Origin: an uncultured Eggerthellaceae bacterium
GTDB taxonomy: Bacteria > Actinomycetota > Coriobacteriia > Coriobacteriales > Eggerthellaceae
NCBI GenBank assembly: GCA_934631995.1
Contig: CAKTYF010000011.1
Location: 1 to 30,157 of the forward strand
DNA: 30,157 nucleotides
Reading direction: 5' to 3'
Shown here: positions 16,260-22,677 of the stretch, piece after piece
Layout: every line of letters begins with the position of its first letter
Position numbering within the stretch: the first letter of the stretch is position 1
Program-made: the position numbers and the translations under genes
The notes under the pieces: generated by a model
Told to the model about the DNA's origin: nothing
What the model saw: only the letters and a program-made list of their open reading frames with translations
Database searches by the model: none

Positions 16260-17495
16260 ATGTCTAGGGGAACAAAGAACAAAACCGTCCTCAAGCTCGT
16301 CATTTTGGCGATTGCGCTCCAGGAAGTTGGCGGCGGTGCGGTTGCGCCTGCGCTTGCAGATATCATGGCAGCAAATCCAACCGTCGCTCCAACAACGATT
16401 CTGCTCATCCAGACAACGCCGTATGCGGCAGCAATCTTCATGGCTCCTATCTATGGTGTTATTTCTCGAAAGATCAAGAAGCGTACGCTTGCGCTTGCTG
16501 CTATTGCAACGTTCGTTGTATTCGGCGCTGCGCCGTTCTTCCTATCGGGGTCTATTCCCGCAATCATCTTCTGCCGCGCGATGTTCGGCGTCGCGATTGG
16601 CGTGCTCGTGCCGATGGCAGTTGGGCTTTGCACTGACTTCTTTGAGGGCAAAGAACGCGCAAGTATGATTGGACTCGTGCAAGCTGCGGCTTGCATCGGC
16701 GGGATGGTATTCCAAACCGCAGGCGGCTATTTGTGCACTATCAGCTGGAACTGCTGCTTCCTCATTTACTTGATTTCAATCCCGGTCCTCATCTTTGCTT
16801 ACTTTGCGCTTCCTGAACCGCAATATGCAGCAAACGAGGAAGAAGAAGCAGCTCAGAAAGCTGAGATTGCAAAGCTTTCCTTCAAAGAGAAGTTCCCGCC
16901 GATTGTGTGGCTCTTCTATCTTGAAGTAATCGTCTTCATGATTACGATTCTCATCCTCGTAAACAACATCGCAATCTTTATCACGATGGAAGGTTGGGGT
17001 GGTTCAATCGAGGCCGGATATGCGCTGTCTGCGCACTCGCTATTCGGGTTCATTGGCGGACTCATCTTTGCTCCGTTCACCCGTGTCTTCAAGAAATGGA
17101 CTGTCGCTATTGCAACTTTGCTCGCAGCGGGCTGTTTTGCGCTCATGTGGTTTGCGCAGAGCTACTTCATGGCGGCTGCTGGCTGCGCTCTTGTTGGCAT
17201 GATTCCGTCGCTTGTCATCTGCGGGACCTGGAACAATATTTCAAATACCGTTGCTCCCGCTTTCGCGACCATCGCTGTTTCCTTCTGTGTTTCCGCACAG
17301 TATATCGGGCAATTTATCCAACCGTATTTCTCGGATGTCGTGAGTAGCATCTTCGGACTCGGTCTTGGCCGTGATGGCTTCATGGTGGCAACTGCAACAT
17401 GCCTGGTTCTTTTTGTTGTCCTGGTCATTCAGTCAGCTCTCATGAAGGAACCGGAAGCAAAGAGGGCTACTGCGGTTCTGACTCAAGAAAGCTAG
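16260..17495 (+). CDS. MFS transporter of molybdoenzyme module A
   Basis: A 411-aa protein with about 12 hydrophobic helices, a central basic/acidic loop (residues ~190-215, EEEEAAQKAEIAKLSFKEKF) and the loop 2-3 segment YGVISRKIKKRTLALAA, a variant of MFS motif A. It probably imports the enzyme's substrate or exports its product across the cytoplasmic membrane. I chose ATG 16260 because the strong site AAGGAGGTG ends 5 bp before it; the in-frame ATG at 16239 precedes the site. It lies 59 bp after the molybdoenzyme. The stop codon TAG (17493-17495) forms part of the CTAG target duplicated by the adjoining IS5 element, so the protein is intact but now cut off from its own terminator. Confidence 0.9.
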   Translation: MSRGTKNKTVLKLVILAIALQEVGGGAVAPALADIMAANPTVAPTTILLIQTTPYAAAIFMAPIYGVISRKIKKRTLALAAIATFVVFGAAPFFLSGSIPAIIFCRAMFGVAIGVLVPMAVGLCTDFFEGKERASMIGLVQAAACIGGMVFQTAGGYLCTISWNCCFLIYLISIPVLIFAYFALPEPQYAANEEEEAAQKAEIAKLSFKEKFPPIVWLFYLEVIVFMITILILVNNIAIFITMEGWGGSIEAGYALSAHSLFGFIGGLIFAPFTRVFKKWTVAIATLLAAGCFALMWFAQSYFMAAAGCALVGMIPSLVICGTWNNISNTVAPAFATIAVSFCVSAQYIGQFIQPYFSDVVSSIFGLGLGRDGFMVATATCLVLFVVLVIQSALMKEPEAKRATAVLTQES

Positions 17496-17510
17496 GGAAG
17501 CGCTGATTAA
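17496..17510 (+). repeat. Left terminal inverted repeat of the IS5 element
   Basis: ggaagcgctgattaa, directly after the CTAG at 17492-17495; pairs with 18757-18771 with a single mismatch. Confidence 0.9.
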
Positions 17511-17649
17511 CTGAGGTTCCTATCTCTCCGATGCGCCTTCCCGCCGTTTTTTCGCGATACCCGGGACGCCGTGCGGCGGCGGCCCCGCCGCACCCGTCCG
17601 CCCGGTCCCCGATCGGGGGCGTCCCGGGCGGATCCGGGCACGGCTCCGC

Positions 17650-18645
17650 CTACGCCGGCGGGCACGCCGGCAGCTCGGGGCGCCCCGCCCGGCTCCACAT
17701 CGCCACGTTGGCCAGCGCGAACAGCACCGTGAGCATGCTGGCGTTCCTGGCCAGGCCCCGGTAGCGGCACCTGGCGCAGCCGAACTGCCGCTTGACCACC
17801 AGGAACGGGTGCTCGACCTTGGAGCGGACCGACGCCTTGCGGCTCTCGATGGAATGCTCCCAGGCCAGGCCCCTCATCCCCTTGATGCGCGACGGCTTCT
17901 CGGCGACGACCCACTCCACCCCGGAAAGCGCCGGGTCGCCGGCCACCTCGGGCCTCTTGGCGACGCCGGTGTACCCCGAGTCGGCGTAGCAGAACCCGTC
18001 GTCCTCCCTGACCAGCGCGTGGGCCATCGCCACGTCGCTCACGTTGGCGGGAGTGAACGCGACGGTGTGCACCAGGCCGCTTCCGGCGTCGACGCCGATG
18101 TGGGCCTTCATGCCGAAGTGCCAGCTCTTCTCCTTCTTGCCCTGGCGCATCTCCGGGTCGCGGGCGCCGCCCGCGTTCTTCGTGGAGGACGGCGCCTCGA
18201 CGAACGTCGCGTCCACGATCGAGCCGCCGCGCATCATGACGCCCTTGGCCTCCAGGACCGCGTTGACCCGTCCCGGGATCTCGCCGGCCAGGCCGTTCTC
18301 CTCGATTATCCGGCGGAACTTCAGCAGCGTGGTGGCGTCGGGGGCCTGGTCCCCCAGCCCGAAGGACACGCCCATGAACCGGGAGAACGCCCGGGAATCG
18401 TAGATCGCGTCCTCGACGCCCTCGTCGGAGAGGTTGAACCACAGCTGCAGGAAGTACATGCGCAGCATCCTCTCGACCCCCATGGGCCTGCGGCCGCGCC
18501 TGCCGGGATAGTAGAAGGGCTCGACGGCGGCGACCAGCTCGCCCCAGGGCACGGCCGCGTCCATGGCCTCCAGGAAGGCCTCGCGCTTGGTCGCGCGCTT
18601 CCTCGATGCGTCCTCGATGTCGGCGAAGGTGGTCTGCCGGTCCAT
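17650..18645 (-). CDS. IS5-family transposase
   Basis: A 331-aa DDE transposase, close to the length and layout of the E. coli IS5 enzyme. The N-terminus has RQTTFADIED and VEPFYYPGRRGRRP...MLRMYFLQLWFNLSDEGVEDA, the DUF772-type region. Catalytic motifs are visible: SIVDATFVEAPSSTKN (first Asp), FCYADSGYTG (second Asp) and RSKVEHPFLVVKRQFG (Glu of the Y-R-E signature region). I chose ATG 18645 because GGGAGG lies just upstream and the N-terminus then matches the family; the longer frame from 18702 has no support. No frameshift is seen, so it should be active. Confidence 0.93.
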   Translation of the reverse strand: MDRQTTFADIEDASRKRATKREAFLEAMDAAVPWGELVAAVEPFYYPGRRGRRPMGVERMLRMYFLQLWFNLSDEGVEDAIYDSRAFSRFMGVSFGLGDQAPDATTLLKFRRIIEENGLAGEIPGRVNAVLEAKGVMMRGGSIVDATFVEAPSSTKNAGGARDPEMRQGKKEKSWHFGMKAHIGVDAGSGLVHTVAFTPANVSDVAMAHALVREDDGFCYADSGYTGVAKRPEVAGDPALSGVEWVVAEKPSRIKGMRGLAWEHSIESRKASVRSKVEHPFLVVKRQFGCARCRYRGLARNASMLTVLFALANVAMWSRAGRPELPACPPA

Positions 18646-18756
18646 GTCATGCCTCCCGTTTTGTTGATTTGACCTGGGGTTATTATACCAAATCGAAAGC
18701 ATTTCCGCAGGCCGGATGGCAGATTGGGCGGCGTGCGGCGCGCCGTCGGCCGCGAA

Positions 18757-18771
18757 TTAATCAGCGTTTCC
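18757..18771 (-). repeat. Right terminal inverted repeat of the IS5 element
   Basis: ttaatcagcgtttcc, directly before the CTAG at 18772-18775; complement of the left end with one mismatch. Confidence 0.9.
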
Positions 18772-18825
18772 CTAGGCCATTAGTTTTATGAAATAGTTCG
18801 AAAGCTGTTTGGTGGGTTCATTTCC

Positions 18826-18862
18826 GTGTGCCTGCGCCGTGAGGCGTAAGCACACGCCTTTT
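18826..18862 (+). terminator. Terminator originally serving the MFS gene of module A
   Basis: gtgtgc (18826-18831) pairs with gcacac (18850-18855), with an inner cgcc/ggcg stem, followed by cctttt. It points along the plus strand and would have lain about 50 bp after the MFS stop before the IS5 inserted between them. Confidence 0.7.
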
Positions 18863-18961
18863 GCTGAGTGGGGCTGAGGTGTCATGTGTACGTTGGCGTA
18901 CTGGTAATCCTGCGGCATGCAACGACATGTAAGCCGATTCTTTGTGGGTATTTCTGACTCG

Positions 18962-18990
18962 TTGACAATCGTTCAAAAAACGGCTATGTA
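18962..18990 (+). promoter_or_regulatory. Sigma-70-like promoter
   Basis: ttgaca (18962-18967), a 17-bp spacer, then tatgta (18985-18990). The -35 box is a perfect match to consensus and the -10 differs at two positions. Nothing coding lies downstream on this strand; the transcript would start near 18997. Confidence 0.55.
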
Positions 18991-18996
18991 TTTCTG

Positions 18997-19116
18997 AAGA
19001 GTTATATTCATTCTTATCAAAGTTATATCAGCAGTTCGTAAACGTCAAAACCACCGCGTGGTAAGCGCAAAATCGGAGGCTTCCCGATACGTTTCGGGAA
19101 GCCTCCGATTGTTTTC
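18997..19116 (+). ncRNA. Possible orphan small RNA
   Basis: A transcript from the promoter at 18962-18990 would be about 120 nt, with an unstructured AT-rich 5' half and a very stable 3' hairpin (19071-19110) followed by GTTTTC, a typical layout for an intrinsically terminated small RNA. It contains no plausible reading frame. The hairpin lies inside the end of an IS66 remnant, so the arrangement could be a chance join of a promoter and an IS end. Inference only. Confidence 0.35.
19071..19110. terminator. Strong hairpin, terminator in either direction
   Basis: A perfect 17-bp stem: aatcggaggcttcccga (19071-19087) and its complement (19094-19110), with a 6-nt loop. T-rich sequence follows on both strands (gttttc on plus, ttttgc on minus). 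It would stop transcription coming from either side. Confidence 0.8.
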
Positions 19117-19182
19117 TGCGTAGATTTCGGGACATATCCAACCCGGTTTCGGGAAGGGTCCGGGACGATCTCGGGACGCGTC

Positions 19183-19388
19183 CTAGCGGTCCTTGGGGAT
19201 GGTGCCCGGGTCGATGTCGACGATCGGTTCTTCGGCCATCTCGGCTAGTTCCCGGGCCTTTTCGGGAGCGAGCCTGAAGGATTGCGGGACCTTGTCGGAC
19301 CAGGGCATGAAGGAGTCCAAGACGTCCTCCGTGAGCTCCCCGGCGTTAGGCAATTCGGTGAGCAGATTCAAACCAAGAGCAACTTACC
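19183..19388 (-). pseudogene. C-terminal fragment of IS66-type transposase
   Basis: The frame reads NLLTELPNAGELTEDVLDSFMPWSDKVPQSFRL, which has the shape of the IS66 C-terminal domain (a helix 'LL.ELPNA' followed by 'L..FMPWS..VP..FR'), then a charged tail ending in DPGTIPKDR. An in-frame stop about 5 codons before this segment shows that the rest of the gene is gone. The only possible start is a TTG without ribosome site, so it is not a functional gene. The family call is by motif and moderately sure. Confidence 0.55.
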
Positions 19389-19392
19389 GAAT

Positions 19393-19435
19393 GCGCCAAC
19401 ATGGCAACCGGAGCATGCGGTTGCCATGTTGGCGC
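19393..19435. other. Perfect 17-bp-stem hairpin, 3' of the module B operon (distal)
   Basis: gcgccaacatggcaacc (19393-19409) pairs exactly with 19419-19435 around a 9-nt loop. No T-run on either strand. It lies 80-122 bp after the ferredoxin-subunit stop and may be a 3'-end stabiliser or factor-dependent stop. Confidence 0.65.
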
Positions 19436-19452
19436 GCTTGTCCTCTATGAAG

Positions 19453-19492
19453 ATGCCGCACGCGCTCGTATGGCAGAAAGCGCGTGCGGCAT
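19453..19492. other. Perfect 14-bp-stem hairpin, 3' of the module B operon (proximal)
   Basis: atgccgcacgcgct (19453-19466) pairs exactly with 19479-19492 around a 12-nt loop. It lies 23 bp after the ferredoxin-subunit stop and has no T-run. Together with the second hairpin it makes a tandem structure at the 3' end of the operon transcript. Confidence 0.65.
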
Positions 19493-19514
19493 AGGAAACG
19501 CGAGAGAAGAAAGA

Positions 19515-19862
19515 CTACAGAGTGAATACGGCCTGACGCTTGCTAGGATCCATCTGACGCATTATCTCGTCTGCAGAACCGAATGTTAGGCATTTTGCCT
19601 GACAGTGGTGTACGCAGGTCGGGTCTTTGCCTTCGGATCGACGATGGGTGCATGTGTCGCATTGATCTGTGGGCGCTGGAAGGAAGGTGTACTCCCAGCT
19701 CTTGGCCTCTATAGGCCAGATCATCTCATTGATCTTAATTCCGTACTGATCGTCGGCAAAGCCATGTTCTTTGCGGCACGCTACTTCGCAGGAATGACAT
19801 CCGGTACACCATGCATAATCAATGATCATAGCATACCCCGACGCTTTGATACCTACTCCCAT
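19515..19862 (-). CDS. 4Fe-4S electron-transfer subunit of molybdoenzyme B (DmsB/HycB type, short)
   Basis: A 115-aa protein. The first motif is C19-x2-C22-x2-C25-x3-C29 (CTGCHSCEVAC). A second group, C68-x2-C71...C83-x3-C87 (CDTC...CVHHC) with an extra C91, follows the DMSO-reductase iron-sulfur subunit pattern. That gives at least two [4Fe-4S] clusters, fewer than the four in full DmsB-type subunits. Its start overlaps the molybdoenzyme stop by 10 bp, so the two are made together, and it should pass electrons to or from the catalytic subunit. There is no membrane anchor or signal peptide, so the pair is probably cytoplasmic. Confidence 0.9.
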   Translation of the reverse strand: MGVGIKASGYAMIIDYAWCTGCHSCEVACRKEHGFADDQYGIKINEMIWPIEAKSWEYTFLPAPTDQCDTCTHRRSEGKDPTCVHHCQAKCLTFGSADEIMRQMDPSKRQAVFTL

Positions 19863-22171
19863 TGCCCAACCTCCTTAGAGACATAGTTGTATGCCTGTTC
19901 GCTCGTCCATACGTTGTGCTGATCGTCGTTTCCCACGGGATAAATCCGACATATTGTGGTCTTGTAGTTCGACCCCAATCCGGACACTCCGCTGCGCCAC
20001 TTCAGCAGGCCGTTCACGTTGAGGTCCCATACGCCGTATAAACCTTCCTCGACAGAGCCAGGCTCTTCTGGCAGCCACCAACCATGATCTGCCGAAACGA
20101 CCTTCGGATCGACGGTCTCAGTCGTCTTCACTACGCGCTTGCAGCGACCACGATCGTTCTCTACCCAGCACCAATCGCCGTCTTTGAGGCCATTTTCTGC
20201 TGCAGTCAGTGGATGCACTTCAATGGTCGGCCAAGGCTTATGCGCCCTCAGGCTCGGGATCTGCCTGTGCTCCGAATGGAACGACCACCAAGATCGGGCG
20301 CCGGTGGTGAGGATCAGAGGATACTTCTCAGATAAATCCGGCGTGGAGTAAGGAGAGGGCTCCGGTTCCTCGAAATAGGGCATCGGCTCAAGATCCCATG
20401 CATTAAAGAACGTGGACCACAGCTCAATTCGTCCTGTGGGAGTATTGAATCCTGGGTTGCCGTCGGGACGCAGCTTGCCGGTCTTGTACCGATGGTATTC
20501 AAAAGGCTGATATGCGGGAGCCATCGCACGGGCTTCGGCAAAGGTCTTATCGAGACCGCCCTTCTGCTTGATGACAGCACAGAGAACCTCCTGTGCATTA
20601 TCCCACGGCCACGCCTCAGGATTGAATCGCCTTCCAAGTTCCAGATTGATCTCGATATCGGATTTTGTGTCTTTCGGATCAGAGGCCTTGTTTATCGTCT
20701 CAAAGCGTTGGAAACCGTCTCCGACACGCAGTCCATCCTTCTCTGTGAAGCAGGATACCGGCAAAACGACATCTGCGAGCGCCATGATCGTAGGGGTCAT
20801 GAACATATCGACTGCAGCGATGAAGTCGAGCTTGTTATAGGCTGCCAGTGTTCGCTTCGGGTCAGGAGCGGTGCAGGCAAGGAAGTTCGTCGTCTGGATC
20901 CATGCGGCACTCAGTCTGTAAGGCTCATCTGTTTCCAACTGTGCGATCAAGGAGTCTGTATGGGTTATAGCTATAGGGCCGCCTAGCAGCTTGTAGTGGT
21001 CATAGCCACAGCGCTTCTTGTCCACTTCGGGACCGATGAGCTCGTCGAATCCCCATCCACCGGCATAGCGGATTATCTCTGTCGGCATGACCATTCCACC
21101 AGGTATGTCGAGCTGGCCAGTGATGCAGAAGAGAAGAAATGCCGCCTGGGATGTGGGCATTGCCTCTTTGGTCATATCAAGGGCAACGCCCCATTGGAGT
21201 ATAGCGCCATCACTTTGCGCGATCATCGTTGCCGCCTGCGCGATCTCCTCTTCTGGGATCCACGTTATCTCAGAGACCTTTTCTAGAGTCCATCCCTTGA
21301 CGTGTTCCTTTAGCTCATCGAAGCCGTAACACCAATTCTCTACGAACTCGTGATCATAGAGATCGTTCTTTATGACATAATTAATCATTCCAAGTGCGAG
21401 CGCCGCGTCGGTTCCGGGACGAATCTGGAGATGGAGGTCCGCCTTTGCCGCCAGCCAATTTACGCGCGGATCGATATTGATCAGTTTCGCACCGAGCTTC
21501 ATGACATCGATCAACCAATGCCCGTACATGCCATCAGAATTGGCGACCAGCGGATCGTTTCCCCACAAAACGACCGTGTCGGGGCACTTCCATGCAGGAT
21601 TGTCGTAGCGATCTATGAACTGCTGGGCGTAATCGCCGACCCAGAAACATCCTGAGGTTGCTATGCAGCCAATGACGCGAGTAGTGTAGCACGCCTCGCC
21701 CGACATGCCGAATACGGTGTTGGGTGATCCGATCGAATAGCACAGACGGGTGAGCCAGGGATTGATGTCTCGACCTGTGCCCATCTGGAAGAAGATGCTC
21801 TCGGGCCCATGCTCGGCCTTCGCCTTGGAAAAGCCCTCGTAGATGAGATCATAGGCCTCATCCCAGCTGATCTGCTCCCATTCGTCTTGCCCACGCTCAT
21901 CGCGGGCGCGCTTCATTGGATGCTGAAGCCTTTGCTCGCTGTTGACGACATCTTGCACAGCGAGGCATCTGACGCATAGACGACCTTGGTTATAAGGGTT
22001 CTCGGGATCGCCTTCCACCTTGATGAGCTTACCATCGGCATCGGTGTAGATCAGAACACCGCAGCCATCGTGACACCCGGGGCCCGACCATGCGCTTCCG
22101 CGCGTAACGGTCAGGTCTCCCTCCTTGTAGGTGTATTCTGGGCGTTCGTGGAACGCAGTCTGTAGTTCCAT
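19853..22171 (-). CDS. Molybdopterin-dependent oxidoreductase catalytic subunit, catechol dehydroxylase-like
   Basis: A 772-aa protein. I chose ATG 22171 (MELQTAFHERPEYTY) with AGAGGAG 7 bp upstream; the longer frame to 22345 runs through the promoter region. The N-terminal cluster motif reads GPGC33HDGC37...GRLC66VRC69: the usual first Cys is G30, while an extra C69 follows. Later blocks are WEQISWDEAYDLIYEGF, GSPNTVFGMSGEAC161YTTR (candidate metal-ligand Cys), VLWGNDPLVANSDG, LINIDPRVNWLAAKADLHLQIRPGTDAAL and the C-terminal cap (LILTTGARSWWSFHSEHRQIP). It lacks a twin-arginine signal. The style fits the dehydroxylase/acetylene hydratase-like enzymes of gut Eggerthellaceae; the substrate cannot be deduced. 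Confidence 0.88.
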   Translation of the reverse strand: MELQTAFHERPEYTYKEGDLTVTRGSAWSGPGCHDGCGVLIYTDADGKLIKVEGDPENPYNQGRLCVRCLAVQDVVNSEQRLQHPMKRARDERGQDEWEQISWDEAYDLIYEGFSKAKAEHGPESIFFQMGTGRDINPWLTRLCYSIGSPNTVFGMSGEACYTTRVIGCIATSGCFWVGDYAQQFIDRYDNPAWKCPDTVVLWGNDPLVANSDGMYGHWLIDVMKLGAKLINIDPRVNWLAAKADLHLQIRPGTDAALALGMINYVIKNDLYDHEFVENWCYGFDELKEHVKGWTLEKVSEITWIPEEEIAQAATMIAQSDGAILQWGVALDMTKEAMPTSQAAFLLFCITGQLDIPGGMVMPTEIIRYAGGWGFDELIGPEVDKKRCGYDHYKLLGGPIAITHTDSLIAQLETDEPYRLSAAWIQTTNFLACTAPDPKRTLAAYNKLDFIAAVDMFMTPTIMALADVVLPVSCFTEKDGLRVGDGFQRFETINKASDPKDTKSDIEINLELGRRFNPEAWPWDNAQEVLCAVIKQKGGLDKTFAEARAMAPAYQPFEYHRYKTGKLRPDGNPGFNTPTGRIELWSTFFNAWDLEPMPYFEEPEPSPYSTPDLSEKYPLILTTGARSWWSFHSEHRQIPSLRAHKPWPTIEVHPLTAAENGLKDGDWCWVENDRGRCKRVVKTTETVDPKVVSADHGWWLPEEPGSVEEGLYGVWDLNVNGLLKWRSGVSGLGSNYKTTICRIYPVGNDDQHNVWTSEQAYNYVSKEVGQWE

Positions 22172-22464
22172 ATTGCCACTCCTCTTCTCTTTTCTCGATC
22201 TACCGGTGAGACAGTCCGGCGTCTTCGATCCCTTCGATTTCCAAGTCGTCAGGGGGTTATGTCTTGGAGAGAGGGAGGGGATATCGAATCTTCCATATGC
22301 CTCGCGGCTCAAAGTATAAGAAGCGTAAACGAATGTCATATGCATAAAAATGCACAGAAGATGAGAGCGTTTTTTTGTTCAATGTTGAAAGTGCTGCGAC
22401 CCATGCGAGGCTCTAATATCTATCGAATACAAGATACTTTCGATGGGATGAAGGAGGGTTGACG
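22172..22464. promoter_or_regulatory. Divergent promoter region of module B
   Basis: 293 bp between the molybdoenzyme start and the small CxxC gene. The hexamer ATCGAA or its complement TTCGAT recurs: twice near 22224-22238, at about 22281, and as an inverted pair flanking an 11-bp spacer (atcgaa near 22424, ttcgat near 22440) just upstream of the small gene. A ttcaa/ttgaa dyad sits at 22378-22389 and a tgcat/atgca dyad at about 22341-22354. These are candidate regulator sites; no promoter boxes were assigned with confidence. Confidence 0.4.
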
Positions 22465-22677
22465 ATGGGCTGTGGGTATGCGTGTGTAAGGTGCGGGATG
22501 TGCGAAGGAAGAGCTGCTTCAAGGCTAGATCCTTTGAAGTGTCCGAAGTGCAAGCATGCCAACCCTGAAGGGTCGGATCGCTGCGAAAAGTGCTCGTTCG
22601 TGCTACCAAAGCCGCCGGGAGTAGGAGCTGCGAATGTCAACCTTGGGGCACCTGATTTCAAGACGGATCAAGTATGA
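22465..22677 (+). CDS. Small double-CxxC (zinc- or iron-sulfur-binding) protein
   Basis: A 70-aa protein with eight cysteines in two groups: C3, C7, C10, C13 (MGCGYACVRCGMCEG) and C26-x2-C29...C40-x2-C43 (CPKC...CEKC, a standard zinc ribbon), then a Pro/Gly-rich tail. I chose ATG 22465 because AAGGAGG ends 7 bp before it; the TTG at 22459 is too close. It diverges from the module B molybdoenzyme and shares its promoter region, which suggests an accessory role such as cofactor or cluster handling or regulation; that role is inferred. Its last 10 bp overlap the end of the convergent PucR gene. I do not recognise a named family for the N-terminal half. Confidence 0.75.
   Translation: MGCGYACVRCGMCEGRAASRLDPLKCPKCKHANPEGSDRCEKCSFVLPKPPGVGAANVNLGAPDFKTDQV

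Larger units (their letters stand above)
17496..18771. mobile_element. Complete IS5-family insertion sequence, 1276 bp
   Basis: The ends are inverted repeats: ggaagcgctgattaa at 17496-17510 matches the reverse complement of 18757-18771 at 14 of 15 positions. A CTAG target duplication flanks it on both sides (17492-17495 and 18772-18775). It carries one IS5-type transposase gene. The element is far richer in G+C than the DNA around it, which suggests arrival from a higher-GC relative. With intact ends, duplication and transposase it is probably recent and may still be mobile. Confidence 0.92.
18772..19059. other. Gene-free stretch between IS5 and the IS66 end
   Basis: 288 bp with no credible open frame. 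It holds the original terminator of the MFS gene and a consensus-like promoter (each listed separately). The sequence just before the IS66 end is AT-rich and contains gttatat twice (near 19001 and 19022). Confidence 0.5.
19060..19388. mobile_element. Remnant of an IS66-family element (one end only)
   Basis: gtaagcgc at 19060-19067 matches the characteristic outer end of IS66-family elements. A transposase C-terminal fragment reads on the minus strand inside it (19183-19388). The other end and the rest of the element are missing; the frame is cut by a stop near 19386-19388, just before the hairpins that follow the module B operon. Confidence 0.55.

Noticed and set aside
17809..18672. Long 287-codon plus-strand frame
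   Set aside because: It is the antisense of the IS5 transposase; its His/Leu/Gly-rich composition reflects high G+C.
18606..18791. Small plus-strand frame over the IS5 transposase start and right end
   Set aside because: Antisense to the transposase in GC-rich DNA where stop codons are rare; no ribosome site.
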